This document shows, piece after piece, positions 1 to 5,948 of a stretch of DNA of 5,948 nt. The first letter of the stretch is position 1; every line of letters begins with the position of its first letter. The stretch is from an uncultured Oscillospiraceae bacterium. Lineage in GTDB: Bacteria; Bacillota; Clostridia; Oscillospirales; Oscillospiraceae. The notes beneath the pieces were generated by a model. It saw only the letters and a program-made list of their open reading frames with translations. It searched no databases and was not told where the DNA came from. Made by a program: the position numbers and the translations under genes. Where the stretch lies: the NCBI GenBank assembly GCA_934662925.1, contig CAKUKL010000103.1, forward strand, positions 1 to 5,948, given 5' to 3'.

Positions 1-132
1 GCGCAAGCGGGTGCGGTGGGGAGAGGAGCCGCAAGGAAGCGGCCGGAGTTTTCGCCGCCGGGCGGAAACGAAGGAAAGCGGACTTTGCGGCGACGAAGCC
101 GCGCGTTGCGAACAGGCGAAGCGTGAGTGGGC

Positions 133-162
133 GCGTGCTCTTGCCGTTGCGCAGGAGCACGC
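133..162. repeat. Inverted repeat / 12-bp hairpin
   Basis: GCGTGCTCTTGC (133-144) pairs with GCAGGAGCACGC (151-162) around a 6-base loop, with a single G-U wobble (141/154). This is the strongest secondary structure upstream of bcd. It is followed by ACCGCATAAAAAC rather than a T-run, so a + strand intrinsic terminator is unlikely. On the - strand there is no U-tract either. It may be a 5' leader structure stabilising the operon mRNA or a dispersed intergenic repeat; its role is unknown. Confidence 0.6.
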
Positions 163-183
163 ACCGCATAAAAACACATACAT

Positions 184-209
184 CAGACTTCCGCTCCGCC
201 GGAAGCCTG
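184..209. repeat. Inverted repeat / hairpin just upstream of the bcd ribosome binding site
   Basis: CTTCCG (188-193) pairs with CGGAAG (200-205) around a 6-base loop. The stem extends outward by CAG/CTG (184-186 with 207-209) across one A-C mismatch. It ends 21 bases before the bcd Shine-Dalgarno and has no T-run. It could act as an mRNA 5' stability element, but this is speculation from position only. Confidence 0.5.
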
Positions 210-230
210 TGTGACTGAACTCTTACATAT

Positions 231-238
231 AAGGAGGA
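231..238 (+). promoter_or_regulatory. Shine-Dalgarno of bcd
   Basis: AAGGAGGA is a near-perfect anti-16S match, 8 bases before the ATG at 247. It decides the start: the in-frame GTG at 211 would add 12 residues unrelated to the family and lacks such a site. Confidence 0.9.
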
Positions 239-246
239 ATTTTTCA

Positions 247-1407
<1,161 letters not shown>

Positions 1408-1426
1408 TCAGGAGGGAGAGAGCATA

Positions 1427-2230
1427 ATGAAAATCATTGTTTGTGTCAAGCAGGTGCCCGACACCTCCGGCAAGGTGGCCGTCAAGGCCGACGGCACCAT
1501 GGACCGCGCGGCTATGGACACCATTTCCAACCCCGACGATATGAACGCTCTGGAGGCCGCCCTCCAGATCAAGGACAAGAACCCCGACACCAAGGTGGTC
1601 GTGCTGTCCATGGGCCCCGCCCCCACGGAGTCCATGCTCCGCGAGTGCCTGGCCATGGGCGCGGACGAGGCCTACCTCGTGTCCGCCCGTGAGTTCGGCG
1701 GCGCCGACTCCTTCGCTACCTCCTCCACGCTGGCCGCGGCCATCCGCAAGATCGGCGTCGAGAAGGAAGACATCATCTTCTGCGGCCGTCAGGCCATCGA
1801 CGGCGACACCGCTCAGGTCGGCCCCCAGATCGCTGAGAAGCTGCATCTGCCCCAGGTCACCTATGTCACCGAGATCAAGAAGGACGGCAACTCCCTGACC
1901 GTCAAGCGTCAGCTGGAGGACGGCTACATGGAGCTGAAGGTCCAGACTCCCTGCCTGCTGACCTGCATCAAGGAGCTGAACACCCCCCGCTACATGAGCG
2001 TGCCCGGCATCATGGAATGCTATGCCAAGCCCTACACCGTGTGGGACTTCAACGCCATGTCCGACGACCCCACCATGAAGGTGGAGTTGGTCGGCCTGAA
2101 GGGCTCTCCCACGCAGGTCTACAAGTCCTTCTCTCCCCCCGTGAAGGGCGCCGGCACCATGCTGGAGGGCGCCGACAAGGATACCTGCGAGAAGCTGGTG
2201 TCCATTCTGGGCGAGAAGCACATCATTTAA
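1427..2230 (+). CDS. etfB: Electron transfer flavoprotein beta subunit
   Basis: A 267-residue EtfB, the usual length. It pairs with EtfA to carry electrons to acyl-CoA dehydrogenase in the cytoplasm. Seen: the typical N-terminus MKIIVCVKQVPDT; the nucleotide-binding fold with VVVLSMGP (58-64) and LAMGADEAYLV (75-85); RQAIDGDTAQVGP (121-133); and the late LEDGYME and TPCLLT segments (163-179). The DGDTAQVGP form is what I associate with anaerobic, bifurcating-type Etf, in which the beta subunit holds a second FAD instead of AMP and accepts hydride from NADH. Classing it as bifurcating is inference from that motif and from operon context with bcd. The ribosome binding site AGGAGGG (1410-1416) lies in the 19-bp gap after bcd, 10 bases before the ATG; etfA follows after 18 bp. 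Translation from one polycistronic mRNA is expected. The 5' half contains other-frame open stretches, which are composition artefacts. Confidence 0.93.
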   Translation: MKIIVCVKQVPDTSGKVAVKADGTMDRAAMDTISNPDDMNALEAALQIKDKNPDTKVVVLSMGPAPTESMLRECLAMGADEAYLVSAREFGGADSFATSSTLAAAIRKIGVEKEDIIFCGRQAIDGDTAQVGPQIAEKLHLPQVTYVTEIKKDGNSLTVKRQLEDGYMELKVQTPCLLTCIKELNTPRYMSVPGIMECYAKPYTVWDFNAMSDDPTMKVELVGLKGSPTQVYKSFSPPVKGAGTMLEGADKDTCEKLVSILGEKHII

Positions 2231-2248
2231 GGGAAGGGAGCGTTACAA

Positions 2249-3355
2249 ATGGCTTTTAATAGTAAAGACACTGCCGCCTTCAAGGGCGTGTGGGTATTTT
2301 GTGAGCAGCGCGACGGCGTCATCCTCGGCACCAGCTACCAGCTGCTCAGCGAGGGCCGCAAGCTGGCCGACGATCTGGGCGTGGAGCTGTGCGGCGTGCT
2401 GCTGGGCAGCGGCCTGAACGAGACTTACGCCAAGGCTCTGGGCGGCTACGGCGCCGACCGCGTGTACGTCTGCGACCATCCCCTGCTGAAGGATTACACC
2501 ACTGACGGCTACACCAAGGTCATCTGCGATCTGGTGGAGGACAAGAAGCCCGAGATCTTCCTCATCGGCGCCACCAACATCGGCCGCGATCTGGGCCCCC
2601 GCGTGGCTGCCCGTCTGCACACCGGCCTGACCGCCGACTGCACCCATCTGGACGTTGATGTGGAGAAGTACAAGGCCTTCCTGAAGACCACCTCCACCAT
2701 TGACGTGGACAACACCAAGTTTGAGGATACTAAGAATCTGAAGATGACCCGTCCGGCCTTCGGCGGCCATCTGATGGCCACCATCGTGTGCCCCCTGTAC
2801 CGTCCTCAGATGTCCACCGTCCGTCCCGGCGTCATGCAGACTCAGCCCTACAACGAGGAGACTGCCGCCAAGACCATCCTCGAGAAGGTGGACGTGAAGC
2901 TGGACACCTCCGACATCCATGTGGACGTGGTGGAGATCAAGAAGTCCGCCAAGAAGATGGTGGACCTCATCGGCGCCGATGTGGTCGTGGCCGTGGGCCG
3001 CGGTATCAGCTCCGACCCCAAGCGCGGCATCGAGATCGCCGAGGAGCTGGCCGATGTTCTGGGCGGCGTCGTGGGCGCTTCCCGTGCCGTGGTCGACGCC
3101 GGCCTTATCAGTGTCGATCATCAGGTGGGCCAGACCGGCAAGACCGTCCATCCCAAGATCTATGTGGCTCTCGGCATTTCCGGCGCCATTCAGCATCTGG
3201 CCGGTATGCAGGATTCCGAGTGCATCATCGCCGTCAACAAGAACGGCAGCGCCCCCATCTTTGACGCGGCCACCTACGGCATCACCGGCGACCTGTTCAA
3301 GGTCGGCCCCATGCTGGCTGAGGCCATCCGCGCCTACAAGGCGTCCAAGAACTAA
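2249..3355 (+). CDS. etfA: Electron transfer flavoprotein alpha subunit
   Basis: A 368-residue EtfA, somewhat longer than the roughly 340 residues I recall for clostridial homologues. The extra length seems split between an N-terminal stretch before VWVFCEQRDG (14-23) and a segment around residues 146-168 that interrupts the link to RPAFGGHLMATI. The C-terminal FAD domain is complete: VVAVGRGISSDP (246-257), GASRAVVDAG (276-285), QVGQTGKTVHP (292-302), the family signature IYVALGISGAIQHLAGM (304-320), and the closing NKN (330-332) with ITGDLF (345-350). With EtfB and Bcd it would form the complex that uses NADH to reduce crotonyl-CoA while driving ferredoxin reduction; this coupling is known from clostridial and Acidaminococcus/Megasphaera enzymes and inferred here. 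The ribosome binding site AAGGGAG (2234-2240) is 8 bases before the ATG. It is the last gene of the operon, with a strong terminator 24 bp after its stop. Confidence 0.93.
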   Translation: MAFNSKDTAAFKGVWVFCEQRDGVILGTSYQLLSEGRKLADDLGVELCGVLLGSGLNETYAKALGGYGADRVYVCDHPLLKDYTTDGYTKVICDLVEDKKPEIFLIGATNIGRDLGPRVAARLHTGLTADCTHLDVDVEKYKAFLKTTSTIDVDNTKFEDTKNLKMTRPAFGGHLMATIVCPLYRPQMSTVRPGVMQTQPYNEETAAKTILEKVDVKLDTSDIHVDVVEIKKSAKKMVDLIGADVVVAVGRGISSDPKRGIEIAEELADVLGGVVGASRAVVDAGLISVDHQVGQTGKTVHPKIYVALGISGAIQHLAGMQDSECIIAVNKNGSAPIFDAATYGITGDLFKVGPMLAEAIRAYKASKN

Positions 3356-3379
3356 ATACCGGTATCGGAATGGTTCTCG

Positions 3380-3417
3380 AAAAGCCCTCCGTCCAGTCAT
3401 GGACGGAGGGCTTTTTT
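3380..3417 (+). terminator. Rho-independent terminator of bcd-etfB-etfA
   Basis: A perfect stem AAAGCCCTCCGTCC (3381-3394) pairs with GGACGGAGGGCTTT (3401-3414) around the 6-base loop AGTCAT; one more A-T pair extends it to 3380/3415. It ends in a run of six T (3412-3417). It lies 24 bp after the etfA stop, so it closes the operon. The A-run on the left (only four A) makes it a poorer terminator for leftward transcription. Confidence 0.95.
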
Positions 3418-3438
3418 GCGTCCTTCGACAGCGTTTGC

Positions 3439-3467
3439 TTGCGGTTTCGTTTGGGTCCCGCCATACT
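3439..3467 (+). promoter_or_regulatory. Possible weak sigma-A promoter for the DUF6514-like gene
   Basis: TTGCGG (3439-3444) and CATACT (3462-3467) are separated by 17 bp, matching 3/6 and 4/6 consensus bases. It lies between the upstream operon terminator and the gene starting at 3499, where a promoter is needed. The match is weak, so this rests as much on position as on sequence. Confidence 0.35.
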
Positions 3468-3498
3468 GAAGAAAAATCTGGGAAAAGGAGGAATTCAC

Positions 3499-3771
3499 AT
3501 GCGGGAAATGGCGGTATGTACCCGGGGGGCGGAGGATCAGGAGGGCCGCGCCCGGCGGTACGCCTATTCCATCCTCATCGACGAGATGGACGTGGGACCC
3601 TTCGCCTGCGAGAGCTACGGCGTGAAGATCCGGGAGGAGGGCACGGGGCAGACGGCGGTGGCGTCTCACGTCACCACCAGCATCCCCCGGATCGACGAGC
3701 TGATGGACCTGCTCACCCGGAACACCGTCACCCCCGCCGGGCTGGGGGACGTGCTGGCCGACTGGCTGTGA
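3499..3771 (+). CDS. Small DUF6514-like protein of unknown function
   Basis: A 90-residue protein with no signal peptide or membrane segment. The layout matches what I recall of the DUF6514 family of clostridia: a first beta-type stretch RRYAYSILIDEMD (19-31), then FACESYGVKI (36-45), a TTSIPRIDELMDLL segment (59-72) and the C-terminal NTVTPAGLGDVLADWL (75-90). No catalytic motif is visible and no function is known to me. The start is set by AAGGAGGA (3485-3492), 6 bases before the ATG; an earlier in-frame ATG at 3370 would run translation through the terminator hairpin and is rejected. It is probably transcribed alone, after the etfA terminator. It converges on the ATPase gene with only 6 bp between stop codons, so the 3' ends of the two transcripts probably overlap. 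Confidence 0.75.
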   Translation: MREMAVCTRGAEDQEGRARRYAYSILIDEMDVGPFACESYGVKIREEGTGQTAVASHVTTSIPRIDELMDLLTRNTVTPAGLGDVLADWL

Positions 3772-3781
3772 CGGCGGTCAC
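3768..3781. repeat. Small palindrome spanning two convergent stop codons
   Basis: GTGAC (3768-3772) and GTCAC (3777-3781) flank GGCG. Each arm includes a stop codon: TGA of the small + gene at 3769-3771, and TCA (TGA on the - strand) at 3778-3780. With a 5-bp stem and no T-run on either side it is a poor terminator. No other terminator is visible between these two genes. Confidence 0.35.
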
Positions 3782-4854
3782 TCCGGGTCTGTCAGCAGCT
3801 CCGCCGCCAGATCGTCCGCCATCTGATACACCCGGTCGAAGTCCACGTGGGGATTGTAGAGGGACTCCAGCCGGTCGTGGGCGGCCTTTGCCTGCCCGAG
3901 GGCGGAAATAGCTTCGCCCTCCAGCGCCGCGGCCACTTTTCGGGAGAAGCGCAGCCGAGGCCGGTACCGGCGGTAAAGCTCCTTATCCGTCATGGCGTCC
4001 AGCCGGAGCCGCCGGTAGGGCCGCTGGGGGAGGGTATCCTCCGGTGGGGCGGACACGAAGGCGAGGGACAGCTCCGGGAAGATGACGTGGGCCAGCCGGT
4101 CGGGGGCCATGGGATCGGGACAGGCTACGGCGTTCCAGCCCGCCGCCGTCCCGGCGGCGAGAATGGGGGAGAGCAGCTCGTGGGCAAGGCCGAAGCTGTC
4201 CGACAGCTCGTAGACCCGCTTCGCCTGGGCGGCGACGGTGTCCCAGAGGAAAATACGGCCCTTGTGGGTGACGGCAGACAGGAACCGGTGGGTGATCTCC
4301 CCGGGCTGGCTGCCGTTTTTTCTGATCTCACGGCTGACGATGCCTGCCGCCCGGCGGCGGAGCCGCTGGATGACGGTATCGGTGAGGAGCAGCTCCCGGC
4401 CGTCCCGGCGGAGCTGGCTTGCGGCTTCCAGACAGCGGTAGGCCCGGGGATAACAGGCCTTGTATTCGGCGGTGGCGTCCATGACGTCCTGCCGCAGGGG
4501 GGTGAGACCCGCCCGGTCGTAGCAGCTGCCGAGGTTCACATAGCTCTCGATGACCCCGGGATACTCCGGTTCCACCACGTGGGGCGCGGTGCCGTCCACC
4601 AGCGCGACGCCCCGCTGGGGCAGGATCAGGCCGTCCAGCGACTCCGGGTCGCCGGAGCAGGGGATGAGCACCGTTTCCAGCCCGGCGGCCTCGGCGTGGC
4701 GGGCCACCCGCCGCATGAAGGAGGACTTGCCGCAGCCGGCCCCTCCTTTTAAAATGTAGACCGCCTGCGCCTTGGGCGCGGGCATCAGCTCGTGATACAG
4801 GGAGTAAAAGCCGGTGGGGGAGTTGGCCCCCAGAAAGTATTGCAGCTGCGCCAT
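3778..4854 (-). CDS. PRK06851-like P-loop ATPase with degenerate second half
   Basis: A 358-residue predicted cytoplasmic NTPase that I recognise as resembling the PRK06851 family of Firmicutes, whose function is unknown to me. The N-terminus YFLGANSPTGFYSLYHEL (6-23) is family-like. Walker A is GGAGCGKS (37-44); then come PCSGDPESLDGLILP (65-79) and a Walker-B-like GVALVDGTAPHVV (82-94). A helical linker (about 110-190) follows. The second half repeats the pattern: KRVYELSDSFGLAHELLS (212-229), CPDPMAPDRLAHVIFPELSLAFVS (245-268). Its P-loop position reads SDSFGLAHE, with no Gly-Lys-Ser/Thr, so nucleotide binding there is unlikely. The ATG at 4854 is chosen because AGGAGGT lies 6 bases upstream (4861-4867 on the - strand); the longer frame back to 5022 would cross the divergent promoter region. 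It is divergent from the hydrogenase gene and convergent with the DUF6514-like gene, so probably monocistronic. Confidence 0.8.
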   Translation of the reverse strand: MAQLQYFLGANSPTGFYSLYHELMPAPKAQAVYILKGGAGCGKSSFMRRVARHAEAAGLETVLIPCSGDPESLDGLILPQRGVALVDGTAPHVVEPEYPGVIESYVNLGSCYDRAGLTPLRQDVMDATAEYKACYPRAYRCLEAASQLRRDGRELLLTDTVIQRLRRRAAGIVSREIRKNGSQPGEITHRFLSAVTHKGRIFLWDTVAAQAKRVYELSDSFGLAHELLSPILAAGTAAGWNAVACPDPMAPDRLAHVIFPELSLAFVSAPPEDTLPQRPYRRLRLDAMTDKELYRRYRPRLRFSRKVAAALEGEAISALGQAKAAHDRLESLYNPHVDFDRVYQMADDLAAELLTDPE

Positions 4855-4860
4855 GAAAAG

Positions 4861-4867
4861 ACCTCCT
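4861..4867 (-). promoter_or_regulatory. Shine-Dalgarno of the P-loop ATPase gene
   Basis: AGGAGGT on the - strand, 6 bases before the ATG at 4854. It decides the start against a frame that stays open 56 codons further upstream. Confidence 0.85.
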
Positions 4868-4890
4868 GAATGGGATTTTTTGCGTTTTAC

Positions 4891-4919
4891 ACTATAAGCT
4901 ATGCCGTGAGAGGGGTCCG
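4891..4919 (-). promoter_or_regulatory. Possible sigma-A promoter of the P-loop ATPase gene
   Basis: On the - strand TATAGT (4891-4896, 5/6) is preceded after 17 bp by CGGACC (4914-4919, 3/6 against TTGACA). The -10 is good and the -35 poor. It would give a leader of roughly 30 bases. It is the best candidate in this intergenic region for the leftward gene. Confidence 0.35.
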
Positions 4920-4963
4920 GGTGCGGCAAAGGACAGAAAAATTGTAAAAATTGCCGGTTTTTC

Positions 4964-4992
4964 TTGACGCAGAGGACAGAGGCGGGTATACT
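4964..4992 (+). promoter_or_regulatory. Sigma-A promoter of the [FeFe] hydrogenase gene
   Basis: TTGACG (4964-4969, 5/6) and TATACT (4987-4992, 5/6) have the ideal 17-bp spacer. The predicted transcription start, about 7 bases past the -10, falls near 4999. That gives a leader of about 110 bases before the ATG at 5108 and places the start inside the first Rex-like site (4997-5014). Confidence 0.8.
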
Positions 4993-4996
4993 GCCC

Positions 4997-5014
4997 TTGT
5001 TAAACAAATAACGA
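4997..5014. promoter_or_regulatory. Rex-like operator, site 1
   Basis: TTGTTAA ACAA ATAACGA matches 12 of 14 fixed positions of the Firmicute Rex consensus TTGTTAANNNNTTAACAA; the left half is perfect and the right half has two mismatches. It begins 5 bases after the -10 box and covers the predicted transcription start, a classical position for repression. Rex releases DNA when NADH is high relative to NAD+. The assignment is from pattern matching by eye, with the hydrogenase target as supporting context. Confidence 0.65.
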
Positions 5015-5038
5015 ATGAACAAAAGCGATCTGTGAACT

Positions 5039-5056
5039 TTGTGAAGAAAATAACAA
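5039..5056. promoter_or_regulatory. Rex-like operator, site 2
   Basis: TTGTGAA GAAA ATAACAA also matches 12 of 14 fixed positions of TTGTTAANNNNTTAACAA, with one mismatch in each half. It lies in the untranslated leader, its first base exactly 42 bp after that of site 1, so both sites would face the same side of the helix. It could act as a roadblock or support cooperative binding with site 1. Being in an AT-rich leader, a single such match would be weak; the pairing with site 1 raises its credibility. Confidence 0.55.
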
Positions 5057-5107
5057 TTCGCAAAAAGGGAAAATGAGGAAAAGAGAAAGAAGAGGAATGA
5101 ACCAGCA

Positions 5108-5948
5108 ATGCGACACTATGAAACACACGTACAGGAGCTGAAGGACGGCGTGCTCACCGCCGTGGCACGGCTGACCTGGAATGACCGTCTGGACACCGGA
5201 GATATTCTGGATGTCCCGGAGCAGATCATCCCCGGGCCGGAGGCCACCATGCGCTGCTGCATTTACAAGGAACGGGCCATCGTGGGCAGCCGGATCAAGC
5301 TGGCCATGGGCGGAAACCGGGCCAATCCCATGGTGGTGGAGGTCATGCCCATCGCCTGCGACGAGTGCCCGGTGACAGAGATCAGCGTGGGCCCGTCCTG
5401 CCGGGGCTGCATCGCCCACCGGTGTATGCAGGCCTGCCCCAAGGATGCCATCTCCATCCAGAACCATCGCTCGGTCATCGACCACTCCAAGTGCATCCTG
5501 TGCGGGCGGTGCATGTCCGCCTGCCCCTATGGGGCCATCGTGAAAAACATGCGCCCCTGCGAGAAAAACTGCCCCACGAAGGCCATTTCCATGGGGGAGG
5601 ACCGGAAGGCGTCCATCAACCCGGAAAAGTGCATCTCCTGCGGCGAGTGCACCGTCCAGTGCCCCTTCGGCGCCATCATGGATAAATCCTACATCGTGGA
5701 GGCCATCCAGCTGCTCATGGGCGCGGACACGTGGGGCTACCATGTCTACGCGGCGCTGGCCCCCTCCTTCGTCGGGCAGTTTGAGGGCACCGTGGGCCAG
5801 CTGGTCACGGCCCTCCGCCAGATGGGCTTTTACGACGTGATGGAGGTGGCGCTGGGCGCCGACCTCACCGCCCAGACGGAGGCGGCGGAGTTCGAGGAGC
5901 GGGGCGGCAATATGCTGTCCTCCTGCTGCCCGGCCTTTGTGGAGTTTG
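5108..5948 (+). CDS. Group-B-like monomeric [FeFe] hydrogenase, N-terminal part, cut by window end
   Basis: The first 280 residues of a gene running off the right edge. I recognise it as the Cys-rich group B type of [FeFe] hydrogenase of clostridia, which would exchange electrons between ferredoxin and protons/H2 in the cytoplasm. Seen in order: the family-like start ETHVQELKDGVL (5-16); RCCIYKERAIV (49-59); CDECP (84-88); an unusual CxxCxxxxCxxxCP (98-111); CxxCxxCxxxCP (129-140); CEKNCP (151-156); a further CxxCxxCxxxCP (175-186); the start of the H domain, YAALAPSFVGQF (214-225); and SSCCPAFV (271-278), matching the TSCCP-type L1 H-cluster motif. The L2 and L3 cysteines lie beyond the window. 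The start ATG is chosen because homologues begin at this point; the nearest Shine-Dalgarno, GAGGA (5092-5096), is 11 bases away, rather long. It is probably controlled by the promoter at 4964-4992 and the two Rex-like sites. A non-hydrogenase relative using the same fold is possible until L2/L3 are seen. Confidence 0.85.
   Translation, partial: MRHYETHVQELKDGVLTAVARLTWNDRLDTGDILDVPEQIIPGPEATMRCCIYKERAIVGSRIKLAMGGNRANPMVVEVMPIACDECPVTEISVGPSCRGCIAHRCMQACPKDAISIQNHRSVIDHSKCILCGRCMSACPYGAIVKNMRPCEKNCPTKAISMGEDRKASINPEKCISCGECTVQCPFGAIMDKSYIVEAIQLLMGADTWGYHVYAALAPSFVGQFEGTVGQLVTALRQMGFYDVMEVALGADLTAQTEAAEFEERGGNMLSSCCPAFVEF

Larger units (their letters stand above)
1..230. other. GC-rich structured leader upstream of bcd, no convincing gene
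   Basis: I see no convincing gene here. One + frame stays open from base 2 to 214, but its translation is Arg/Glu/Ala-rich, matches no family I recognise, and has no Shine-Dalgarno. It could be the tail of a gene entering from the left, which I cannot exclude. The region carries two clear hairpins (133-162 and 184-209) and a smaller one (GCGGC at 87-91 pairing with GCCGC at 98-102). None is followed by a T-run on the + strand, so they are not ordinary terminators. No good sigma-A promoter stands out, so the bcd operon promoter may lie further left or be of a weak type. Confidence 0.5.

Noticed and set aside
11..214. Small + strand frame in the bcd leader
   Set aside because: Very basic, repetitive product and no Shine-Dalgarno; hairpins account better for the sequence. 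A tail of an upstream gene cannot be fully excluded.
205..230. Possible Rex-like half-sites before bcd (TGTGACTGAACTCTTACA)
   Set aside because: Far too few matches to TTGTTAANNNNTTAACAA in both halves; not comparable to the sites at 4997 and 5039.
2243..3400. 385-codon open frame on the - strand opposite etfA
   Set aside because: Product is Gly/Ala/His/Asp-rich without a recognisable domain, and would start inside the operon terminator; shadow of etfA.
2919..3911. 330-codon + strand frame crossing the end of etfA, the terminator and the small gene
   Set aside because: Trp/Pro/Ser/Arg-rich nonsense translation running through a terminator; no start signal.
3847..4752. 301-codon + strand frame opposite the P-loop ATPase gene
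   Set aside because: Gly/Val/Pro-rich shadow; the - strand frame has the Walker A motif, a good Shine-Dalgarno and family resemblance.
4855..5022. N-terminal extension of the ATPase gene back to 5022
   Set aside because: The added 56 residues come from AT-rich intergenic sequence containing the divergent promoter; the ATG at 4854 has an ideal ribosome binding site and family-like start.
5000..5743. 247-codon - strand frame opposite the hydrogenase
   Set aside because: Would cover the Rex-like sites and an iron-sulfur gene whose Cys motifs are unmistakable on the + strand; no own signals.

Overview
The window looks like a chromosomal segment of a GC-rich, strictly anaerobic, butyrate-forming Firmicute of the Clostridia. 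An Oscillospiraceae/Flavonifractor-like lineage is my inference from gene families and strongly G/C-ending codons; no sequence search was possible. It holds five complete protein genes and one gene cut by the right edge.

Left part (1-246): a GC-rich, non-coding-looking leader with two clear hairpins, ending in a strong Shine-Dalgarno. Central operon (247-3355, + strand): bcd-etfB-etfA, encoding an acyl-CoA (butyryl-CoA) dehydrogenase and the two subunits of its electron-transfer flavoprotein. The genes are 18-19 bp apart, each with its own ribosome binding site, and the operon closes with a textbook intrinsic terminator (3380-3417). In clostridia this complex couples crotonyl-CoA reduction by NADH to ferredoxin reduction.

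Middle (3418-4854): a short + strand gene for a 90-residue DUF6514-like protein, convergent (6 bp between stop codons) with a - strand gene for a PRK06851-like P-loop ATPase. The ATPase has an intact Walker A motif in its first half and what looks like a degenerate repeat of the same domain in its second half.

Right part (4855-5948): a 253-bp divergent intergenic region followed by the first 280 codons of a group-B-like, monomeric [FeFe] hydrogenase. The region carries a good sigma-A promoter (TTGACG, 17 bp, TATACT). Just downstream are two 18-bp sites that each match 12 of the 14 fixed positions of the Rex operator consensus TTGTTAANNNNTTAACAA, with starts exactly 42 bp apart (about four helical turns). 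Rex is the NADH/NAD+-sensing repressor of fermentation genes in Firmicutes, so the simplest reading is a redox-controlled hydrogenase. Reduced ferredoxin made by Bcd-Etf would be a natural electron source for it. The tandem Rex-like sites and the half-degenerate duplicated ATPase are the observations most worth checking.
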